The notes beneath the pieces are model-generated. The model did not search any database. It had not been told where the DNA came from and saw nothing but the letters and a program-made list of their open reading frames with translations. A DNA stretch of 6,402 nt from Actinomycetes bacterium (lineage in GTDB: Bacteria; Actinomycetota; Acidimicrobiia; Acidimicrobiales; Palsa-688): assembly GCA_021846485.1 (NCBI GenBank), contig JAJZWW010000197.1, forward strand, positions 1-6,402, in the 5' to 3' direction. Below are positions 1-4,575 of this stretch, in pieces. Position 1 is the stretch's first letter, and each line of letters starts with the position of its first letter. The position numbers and the translations under genes were made by a program.

Positions 1-57
1 CTGAGCGCCGACCAACTCGCCCCGACCATGCCCGCCACGACGAAGCGGAGGAGGTGA
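1..57 (+). CDS. Possible C-terminal tail of a plus-strand gene (partial)
   Basis: Frame 1 is open from the window edge for 18 codons and stops at TGA 55-57, giving LSADQLAPTMPATTKRRR. The basic Lys-Arg-Arg-Arg ending looks like a plausible protein tail. It would be convergent with the MFS gene ending at 230, and the hairpin at 193-235 lies between them. Eighteen codons are far too few to identify a family, and random open frames of this length are common in such GC-rich DNA. The last two Arg codons are AGG AGG, which high-GC genomes usually avoid. They create a Shine-Dalgarno-like string running into the stop, but the nearest following ATG (position 70) opens only a 10-codon frame. Confidence 0.25.
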   Translation: MSADQLAPTMPATTKRRR

Positions 58-192
58 CCAGCCGAAGCTGATGCCCGGAAGGGACGCCGCCCCAAAAATC
101 TGATCCACAACTCTTGACTATTTCTCGAAGTTGGTAACGCCGTCCGAGTAGTTGCCAGAAGGGTTAAGCACACCGGTCCCTGTGCACCGGAG

Positions 193-235
193 CCGTGACC
201 CGGCAAGCGGTCCGCCTCCCGGCGGCTTCTCACGG
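193..235 (-). terminator. Possible hairpin terminator at the end of the MFS gene
   Basis: CCGTGA (193-198) is complementary to TCACGG (230-235). Inside it, CCGCC (212-216) pairs with GGCGG (221-225) across a four-base TCCC loop. The outer arm overlaps the MFS stop codon at 230-232. No T-run follows on either strand, as is usual for GC-rich genomes, so termination is inferred from structure and position only. Confidence 0.3.
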
Positions 236-1630
236 CACCAGCCACTCGGGATGTGCATGCCAGGCGGGTTCGCCCTGCCGCCGGTGGGGATGCGTCTCGT
301 GCAGCAGGGCGAGGAGCAAGAGCCCCGACGCGCCGAGCAGCGCGACCCCTGCCCAGATGGCTGCGCTGATGCCGTCGGCTGCGGCGATGGCGCCGAGGAC
401 GAGCGGTCCTACTGCATAGCCTCCGTCGCGCCACAGCCGGTAGACGCCGAGCGCTCCGCCTCGCCAGGCGGGGTCGGCGGTGTCTCCGACCGCGGTGATG
501 AGGTTGGGGTAGGCGAGTGCCATCCCGATGCCCATGAGGGCGGCTCCGGCGAACCAGGCGGCGTGGTCCCCTGTGGCGACGAACAGGGCGAGACCGCCGG
601 CGACCAGAAAGGTGCCCGCGGTGATCGGGGTCTTCCGCCCGGCTCGGTCGGCGAGCGCCCCGGCCGCCACCTGGCCGAAGCCCCATACCCAGGCATAGAC
701 GCCGACGAGGAGGCCTACCTCGGCGAGGGAGACGCCGCGCTGTGCCAGGTAGAGCGGGAAGAAGGCCGCGACCAGGGTGTCGGCGAACTTGTTGACGAAG
801 CCCGCCTGGCAGATGGCGAGCATCGAGCGATCGTGCCAGCTCATGTATGCGGCCAGCCGGCGAAGGCGCGGCGCGCGCTCGTCTGGCCGGCTGTGTCCTG
901 CGGCGGCCGACTCCATCCGAGCGAAGTGCACCGTCTCTCGGGCGGGACCGAGGGTGACGATCGCTCCGGCCACGACGACCCCGAGGGCGAGCAGGTAGGG
1001 CGCCGGCCGCAGCCCGTAGGAAGAGACGAGCAGGCCGGCGACGAAGCCACCGACGCCCACGCCGACGTAACCGGCGGACTCGTCGATCCCGACGGCGAGG
1101 CCCCTGTTGGCCGGGCCCACGAGGTCGATCTTGGCCGTGACCGACATGGTCCAGGTGAGCGCCTGGTTCACGCCGAGGAAGAGGTTGGCGACGATCACCT
1201 CCCACCAGGCGGTGGCGAAGATGATGAGCACGGCGTAGGGGATGGCGAACGCCCATCCGACGAGCAGTACGCCCTTTCGGCCGCGGCGGTCCGAGAGGCG
1301 ACCGGAAACGAGGTTCATCACTGCCTTCACCGCTCCGAAGGCCGAGAGGAAGCTCACGGTGTAGAGCACCGAGGTGATCCTGAAGGCGTGGCGGGCGAGC
1401 GGAGGGAGCGCGACGCGCTCGACGCCGATCGTCATGCCGACGAGCAGCGTGATGAGGGTGTAGAGGGAGAACTGCCACCAGTTCTCCCGGAGCCCGAGGT
1501 GGTGCCCGGTCGTGGGGCCCGGCAGTGCTGGCGCAGCGGGACCGGTTGCGCCCGCCGCCTTTCCGACAGCTGCCGTTGGTGGCCGGCGGGAGCGGGCCGG
1601 TGGGCCCTCGGGGGGCTCTCGGTCGGTCAC
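230..1630 (-). CDS. MFS transporter, 12-TM type, coupled to the CstB-like gene
   Basis: This is a 466-residue major facilitator superfamily permease. The start chosen is GTG at 1630-1628, which overlaps the stop of the upstream gene as GTGA and implies translational coupling; an upstream in-frame ATG at 1864 would only add a shadow of that gene. Residues 1-48 are a Pro/Ala/Arg-rich cytoplasmic tail. The first membrane helix starts near WWQFSLYTLITLLVG (51-65). The loop 2-3 motif A is visible as GRLSDRRGRK (110-119), with its repeat GALADRAGRK after helix 8 (324-333), so both six-helix halves are present. A charged central loop lies near 230-268. Other distinctive stretches are RGLAVGIDESAGYVGVGVGGF (176-196, shown here in part) and YRLWRDGGYAVGPL (397-410). 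The substrate cannot be read from the sequence. Linkage to persulfide-handling genes suggests export of sulfite, thiosulfate or a related anion, or import of a sulfur source; this is inference. Confidence 0.9.
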   Translation of the reverse strand: MTDREPPEGPPARSRRPPTAAVGKAAGATGPAAPALPGPTTGHHLGLRENWWQFSLYTLITLLVGMTIGVERVALPPLARHAFRITSVLYTVSFLSAFGAVKAVMNLVSGRLSDRRGRKGVLLVGWAFAIPYAVLIIFATAWWEVIVANLFLGVNQALTWTMSVTAKIDLVGPANRGLAVGIDESAGYVGVGVGGFVAGLLVSSYGLRPAPYLLALGVVVAGAIVTLGPARETVHFARMESAAAGHSRPDERAPRLRRLAAYMSWHDRSMLAICQAGFVNKFADTLVAAFFPLYLAQRGVSLAEVGLLVGVYAWVWGFGQVAAGALADRAGRKTPITAGTFLVAGGLALFVATGDHAAWFAGAALMGIGMALAYPNLITAVGDTADPAWRGGALGVYRLWRDGGYAVGPLVLGAIAAADGISAAIWAGVALLGASGLLLLALLHETHPHRRQGEPAWHAHPEWLVP

Positions 1631-3033
1631 GTCCGCTCGGGGTCCTGGGCAGGTTCGAGGCCCACCCAGCCCTCCCAGCCGTCGTCGAGGACCACGAGCG
1701 GGCCGTAGCCGGAGCGCTCCAGCAGGCTTGCCCCGAGCGTGGCGCGGTAGTCGTGCCCGCAGTGCACTGCGAGGGACGTCCCCCGGGGTAGGGCATCTTC
1801 GGGAGCGCCCGGGATGGCGTGGGCGGGGAGGTTGACACTGCCCGGGACGTGGCCGGCGTGCCACTCGGCGGCCTCGCGCACGTCGACGACGGCGAGCAGC
1901 CCGTCGCCGTCGAGACGCTTGGCGAGCTCGGCGGCGGAGATCGTCTCGTAGCCGCTGAGCGGGCGTCTCGCCGCGCGCCAGGCGGCGGTGCCGCCGTCGA
2001 GGAAGCCGACGACGCGGTCGTAGCCGATGCGGCTGAGCTGGCGTCCCGCGTCGGAGACCTGGCGGGAGCCGTCTGGTCCCTCTGCTGCGACCAGCACCAG
2101 GGGCCGCTCGGGTCCCGCGATCCAGCCGACCCAGCCCGAGACGTTGCCGTCCGCGCCGACCGCAACGCTGCCGGGGATGTGGCCGGACCGAAAAGAGCTC
2201 GCCGGGCGCACGTCGACCACGAGCGCTCCCTGGGCGACCCAGGCGTCGAGGCGGTCCATGTCGAGCGCCGGCGGGGAGGGCGGTCCGGGGCCGAGGAGCG
2301 GCGCTCCGGCTTGGTTGAGCGTGCGCATCCCGGCGTAGTAGGCGGGGTAGGGGCCAGCGGAGAGCGCCCGGGTCACGAACTCACGAGAGGAGTGGGCGGT
2401 GGCGAGCGGGTTGGCCGCCCGCTCGGCGCCGATCGTGGTGGTAGTCGCACTCCCGGCCCCGGCGGCGCAGAACGACCCACCGCCGTGGGTCGGGTAGACC
2501 ACGACGTGGTCGGGAAGCTCGAGGATCTTGTCGCGAAGCGAACGCTCGAGGTCGTGGGCGAAGCGCCAGGAGAGCGAGGGGCCGAACAGGTCGGTGCGCG
2601 CCGCGGTGCCGACCATGAGCGCCCCGCCCGAGAAGAGGGCCTGGGGCTCACCCGAGGGATCGAGGAGAAGGTACGCGACGTGCTCGGGAGTGTGCCCGGG
2701 TGTCCCGAGTACCCGTAGGAGCCACGATCCGACCTCGATCTCGTCCCCGTCGCCGAGGCGCTCGTAGGGGTAGCGCAGGCCGGCGTCGCCGCTCGCGCCG
2801 AGGCGTGAGCCGCTCGTCGCGGCCAGCTCACGGGCACCGGAGACGAAGTCGTTGTGCACGTGGGTCTCGAGCGCCCAGGACAGCTCGGCCGACTCTTCGG
2901 CGGCCACCTCGAGGTACTGGCCGACGTCGCGCACCGGGTCGACGACGATCGCCAGCCCCGCCTCCGCTTCGATGAGGACATGGGCGCTGTTGCCGAGCTC
3001 GGCGGCTCGAAGCGAGCGGACTTCGACTGCCAT
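1627..3033 (-). CDS. CstB-like protein: MBL-fold persulfide dioxygenase domain with pseudo-rhodanese and rhodanese domains
   Basis: This 468-residue protein combines a metallo-beta-lactamase fold with two rhodanese domains, the order known from Staphylococcus aureus CstB, which oxidises persulfides and transfers sulfur to make thiosulfate. It is presumably cytoplasmic, as no signal peptide is seen. MBL domain, about 1-250: ETHVHNDFVSG carries H58, H60 and D62; GTPGHTPEH carries H114; PTHGGGSFC carries H183 and C189; TIGAERAANP follows. The family motif FTGDxL reads FSGGAL, so the expected metal-ligand Asp is Gly137. Rhodanese 1 (about 262-360) keeps VVDVRPASSFRSGHIPGS but has Ala near 316 where the catalytic Cys belongs, so it is a pseudo-domain. 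Rhodanese 2 (about 365-460) has CGHDYR with C425 and R430, so it looks active. The ATG at 3033 is preferred over TTG at 3066 because GGAGGT lies four bases upstream. Its TGA overlaps the MFS GTG. Catalysis is uncertain given Gly137. Confidence 0.88.
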   Translation of the reverse strand: MAVEVRSLRAAELGNSAHVLIEAEAGLAIVVDPVRDVGQYLEVAAEESAELSWALETHVHNDFVSGARELAATSGSRLGASGDAGLRYPYERLGDGDEIEVGSWLLRVLGTPGHTPEHVAYLLLDPSGEPQALFSGGALMVGTAARTDLFGPSLSWRFAHDLERSLRDKILELPDHVVVYPTHGGGSFCAAGAGSATTTTIGAERAANPLATAHSSREFVTRALSAGPYPAYYAGMRTLNQAGAPLLGPGPPSPPALDMDRLDAWVAQGALVVDVRPASSFRSGHIPGSVAVGADGNVSGWVGWIAGPERPLVLVAAEGPDGSRQVSDAGRQLSRIGYDRVVGFLDGGTAAWRAARRPLSGYETISAAELAKRLDGDGLLAVVDVREAAEWHAGHVPGSVNLPAHAIPGAPEDALPRGTSLAVHCGHDYRATLGASLLERSGYGPLVVLDDGWEGWVGLEPAQDPERT

Positions 3034-3037
3034 GGCG

Positions 3038-3043
3038 ACCTCC
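3038..3043 (-). promoter_or_regulatory. Ribosome binding site fixing the CstB-like gene start
   Basis: On the minus strand, GGAGGT ends four bases before ATG 3033-3031. This strong Shine-Dalgarno decides the start against the in-frame TTG at 3066, which has no comparable site. Confidence 0.75.
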
Positions 3044-3051
3044 GGGGCGAT

Positions 3052-3071
3052 GATGCTCTCAAGCAATCGTA
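3052..3071 (-). promoter_or_regulatory. Candidate -10 element and operator before the CstB-like gene
   Basis: On the minus strand TACGAT (3071-3066) resembles a -10 box and would place a transcript start about 25 bases before the ATG. It overlaps an imperfect inverted repeat, GATTGCT-TGAG-AGCATC (3068-3052). The decamer GATTGCTTGA (3068-3059) recurs with one mismatch, on the opposite strand, just before the regulator gene (3928-3937). No convincing -35 hexamer is visible. A binding site for the ArsR-family regulator is an inference from this sharing. Confidence 0.35.
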
Positions 3072-3144
3072 GTGCCGTTTGAACATGGGCCGGACGATGG
3101 ACTTCCCGTGACGCCGCAGCCCTCCGGGGACGCGTCGGTGGCTG

Positions 3145-3170
3145 GCTGATCGGGGTCGGCTCGGATCAGC
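3145..3170 (-). terminator. Hairpin across the regulator stop codon (possible attenuator)
   Basis: GCTGATC (3145-3151) and GATCAGC (3164-3170) form a perfect 7-base-pair stem with a 12-base loop. The right arm contains the TGA stop of the ArsR-rhodanese gene (3168-3166). No T-run follows on the minus strand. It lies between the regulator and the CstB-like gene, so it could reduce read-through or stabilise one part of the transcript. Position and symmetry are seen; function is inferred. Confidence 0.3.
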
Positions 3171-3927
3171 TCGCGCCTGGGTGGCGCCGGGCGGTCCGAC
3201 GAGGTGGTCGGCCGGGACCGGTCAGCCGGCCGGGCTCGTCTCCCACCGCCACCGGCAGCCCTGCCCGTCGCCACTCGGGGAACCCCTCTTCGAGACGCGC
3301 CGCTCTGAGGCCGGCGCGGCGCAGCGCGCGCACCGCCTCCGGGGCGAAGACGCAGTACGGGCCCCTGCAGTAGGCGACGACGTCCATGTTGCCGGGCAGC
3401 TCGCTCAGCACGGCGTTCGGATCGCCGGGAGGCACCGACAGGGCCCCGGGGATGTGCCCGGCCCGGTACTCGGCGACAGGACGCACGTCGAGCACGCGCA
3501 CCGAACCGGACCGCAGGCGGCGGATCAGCTCGTCGCGCCCCACGGTCTCGAGGTCCGCCACCGGGCCCAGGTAGTCCGAAGCGAGCCGCCCGAGGTCGTC
3601 GCGCTGGTCCGCGGCCACCGCCCGCAGCGCCGCCCACAGCTCCTCCACGTCCTGACCTGCCAAGCGGTAGAAGACGCGGGTGCCGGCACGCCGTGAGCGC
3701 ACCAGCCCGGCACGAGCCAGGGTGCGCAGGTGATGGGAAGCGTTGGCCATGCTCTGGCCGAGCTCTCCGGCGACCTCGTCGACCGAGCGCTCGCCTTGGG
3801 CCAACAGGTCGATGATCTCGACTCGTCGACCTGCCGAGAGGGCACCGGCTACTTCTGCGAGCGCATCGAACAACGCCGACTTCGCGCTGCGGGAACCGGC
3901 GCCGGCTCCCTCGTCACCTCTTCGCAT
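3166..3927 (-). CDS. ArsR/SmtB-family transcriptional regulator fused to a rhodanese domain
   Basis: This 253-residue protein has two domains. Residues about 17-100 form an ArsR-type winged helix: SAGRRVEIIDLLAQGERSVDEVAGELGQSMANASHHLRTLARAGLV contains the recognition helix around 58-72 (shown here from residue 31), and SRRAGTRVFYRL (78-89) is the wing. Residues about 125-228 form a rhodanese domain: VRVLDVRPVAEYRAGHIPGAL (143-163), the active-site loop YCRGPYC with C187 and C192, and LEEGFPEWRRAGLPV near its end. The winged-helix part has no cysteine, so neither the ELCVCD-type metal site nor the BigR/SqrR-type cysteine pair is present. The only cysteines lie in the rhodanese loop, suggesting that sensing of persulfide happens there (inference). 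The tail from 229 is basic and Pro-rich. The ATG at 3927 has no clear Shine-Dalgarno, and a TACGTT box nine bases upstream could give a leaderless transcript. The gene precedes the CstB-like gene by 132 bases on the same strand. Confidence 0.9.
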   Translation of the reverse strand: MRRGDEGAGAGSRSAKSALFDALAEVAGALSAGRRVEIIDLLAQGERSVDEVAGELGQSMANASHHLRTLARAGLVRSRRAGTRVFYRLAGQDVEELWAALRAVAADQRDDLGRLASDYLGPVADLETVGRDELIRRLRSGSVRVLDVRPVAEYRAGHIPGALSVPPGDPNAVLSELPGNMDVVAYCRGPYCVFAPEAVRALRRAGLRAARLEEGFPEWRRAGLPVAVGDEPGRLTGPGRPPRRTARRHPGAS

Positions 3928-3949
3928 GATTGCTCGAACGTACTACGAG
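3928..3949 (-). promoter_or_regulatory. Candidate operator and -10 box of the ArsR-rhodanese gene
   Basis: CTCG (3933-3936) and CGAG (3946-3949) form a small inverted repeat immediately before the regulator start. On the minus strand it overlaps TACGTT (3942-3937), a possible -10 box nine bases before the ATG. GATTGCTCGA (3928-3937, plus strand) matches 9 of 10 bases of the element before the CstB-like gene, in the opposite orientation. Autoregulation is usual for ArsR proteins, but the site itself is inferred. Confidence 0.35.
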
Positions 3950-4037
3950 GGCGGTCGGGCGGTAGCCGACCACAGTCATCTCGAAGTTGTGCCCTGGTCG
4001 ACAGCTGGCCCTTGACAGGCTGAGGCGACGGCCCCGT

Positions 4038-4105
4038 CAGGGGTCGACAGGCCGGCCGTCAGGGGCCGGCCGGCCGGCCGGGCACTCGTGCCCGGCCGAC
4101 CCCTG
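4038..4105. repeat. GC-rich nested palindrome
   Basis: The core is an 11-base perfect inverted repeat, CGGCCGGGCAC (4075-4085) against its complement (4088-4098), separated only by TC. Around it CAGGGGTCG (4038-4046) faces CGACCCCTG (4097-4105). A direct repeat CCGTCAGGGG occurs at 4034-4043 and 4056-4065, and its second copy can also pair with CCCCTG at 4100-4105. GGCCGGCC strings fill the rest. It may be a T-less terminator or insulator in front of the regulator promoter, or a recombination-prone site. Confidence 0.55.
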
Positions 4106-4113
4106 TGACGTCC

Positions 4114-4151
4114 CTTGACGAGCCCTCCGCGCGATGAGCCGGAGAGTCAAG
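4114..4151. repeat. Inverted repeat CTTGAC/GTCAAG with inner stem
   Basis: CTTGAC (4114-4119) is complementary to GTCAAG (4146-4151). Inside, CTCCG (4125-4129) pairs with CGGAG (4140-4144), offset by a small bulge. There is no T-run. It lies just left of the tandem repeats; its role is unknown. Confidence 0.4.
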
Positions 4152-4212
4152 AGCCCAGCAACCCCAGCACTCTCGTGGCAACCTGCTGGTCAGGATCAGG
4201 GCGCCCACGGAG

Positions 4213-4278
4213 ACAGAGACCGCTGAAGACAACAGAGACCGCTGAAGACAACAGAGACCGCTGAAGACAGCTGAAGAC
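4213..4278. repeat. Three tandem copies of a 19-base unit plus a 9-base partial copy
   Basis: ACAGAGACCGCTGAAGACA occurs at 4213-4231, 4232-4250 and 4251-4269. The first two copies are identical, as is the third. GCTGAAGAC then follows at 4270-4278 as a partial copy. The unit is A/G-rich and lacks internal dyad symmetry, unlike the neighbouring boxes, but its 19-base period is the same as theirs. There are no non-repeat spacers, so this is not a CRISPR array. Confidence 0.85.
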
Positions 4279-4283
4279 CCCCA

Positions 4284-4366
4284 GAACTGGGTGCACTGAC
4301 CCGAACTGGGTGCATTCGCTGCCCAGTACGGGGGTTGAACGCACCCACTTCGCCTCTACGCACCCA
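4284..4366. repeat. Nested dyad of four TGGGTGC boxes with 19-base spacing
   Basis: TGGGTGC lies at 4288-4294 and 4307-4313 on the plus strand, and its complement GCACCCA at 4341-4347 and 4360-4366. Each pair is 19 bases apart and both pairs share one centre at 4327, where CCC-AGTAC-GGG (4322-4332) adds a small central dyad. The inner arms extend to CGAACTGGGTGCATTC (4302-4317) against 4337-4352, with 14 Watson-Crick pairs and two mismatches. The longer direct repeat GAACTGGGTGCA is exact at 4284-4295 and 4303-4314. This could be a multi-site operator, an iteron-like protein-binding array or a structured RNA; the sequence does not decide. Confidence 0.8.
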
Positions 4367-4427
4367 ATATCTCACTGGTCCCGAGCGCGACATCACTCTG
4401 AGTAGACCTGACTGCGCTCAATGTGGT

Positions 4428-4477
4428 GCATCGGACCGGGGCACCCCGGGCCCGAGCACCCGGACCGAGCCCGATGC
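4428..4477 (-). terminator. Branched hairpin downstream of ecfT
   Basis: GCATCGG (4428-4434) pairs perfectly with CCGATGC (4471-4477). Inside, CCGGGG (4436-4441) pairs with CCCCGG (4444-4449). It lies about 100 bases past the ecfT stop and could be a second terminator. No T-run is present. Confidence 0.35.
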
Positions 4478-4543
4478 GGAAGGCGAACGGAACCCGGACG
4501 GCCCGGGCCGGGCCCGAGTCGCGACGCGGACGACAGCGGAGCC

Positions 4544-4565
4544 CGCCTGGCTCGTCTCCCAGGCG
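4544..4565 (-). terminator. Probable terminator of the ECF operon
   Basis: CGCCTGG (4544-4550) and CCAGGCG (4559-4565) form a perfect 7-base-pair stem with an 8-base loop. It begins 10 bases after the ecfT stop codon (4578-4576, minus strand). The minus strand continues GGCTCCGCTGTC without a T-run. The position makes a terminator likely in a high-GC genome. Confidence 0.5.
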
Positions 4566-4575
4566 CTCGGATGGC

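Larger units (their letters stand above)
3950..4575. other. Gene-free region between the ECF genes and the sulfur unit
   Basis: No credible gene is seen. The short open frames here (for example minus 4147-4344 and 4196-4396) run through the 19-base repeats, whose length is not a multiple of three, and resemble no family. The region instead holds dense symmetry, listed separately: a palindrome at 4038-4105, an inverted repeat at 4114-4151, tandem repeats at 4213-4278, a nested dyad at 4284-4366, and hairpins at 4428-4477 and 4544-4565. CCCTTGAC occurs twice (4009-4016 and 4112-4119), but neither copy has a matching -10 box. The part around 4213-4425 is less GC-rich than the flanking genes. Confidence 0.6.

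Noticed and set aside
101..109. DnaA-box-like TGATCCACA
   Set aside because: It is a single box with one mismatch to the TTATCCACA consensus, with no cluster or origin genes, so chance is enough.
114..119. TTGACT as a plus-strand -35 box in the AT-richer stretch 90-180
   Set aside because: No acceptable -10 box lies at 16-18 bases, and the plus strand beyond it is antisense to the MFS gene.
152..1708. 518-residue open frame on the plus strand
   Set aside because: It lies antisense to the MFS gene and runs past the start of it. The protein is an irregular Gly/Glu/Arg/Asp-rich sequence with no motif, as expected opposite a GC-biased coding frame.
1819..2718. 299-residue plus-strand open frame
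   Set aside because: It is antisense to the CstB-like gene, whose motifs are clear. The translation has no recognisable domain.
2373..3637. Minus-strand open frames 2373-3086 and 3059-3637 overlapping the sulfur genes
   Set aside because: They are shifted frames of the CstB-like and ArsR-rhodanese genes, rich in Arg, Ser and Pro and without domains.
4012..4017. Perfect TTGACA on the plus strand
   Set aside because: No -10 box follows at normal spacing and no plus-strand gene lies downstream.
4213..4366. Possible CRISPR array
   Set aside because: The 19-base units abut with no unique spacers, and no cas-like gene is in the window.
4147..4396. Two small minus-strand open frames (65 and 66 residues) across the repeat region
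   Set aside because: They translate the 19-base tandem repeat in shifting phases, lack a Shine-Dalgarno that I can support, and match no family.
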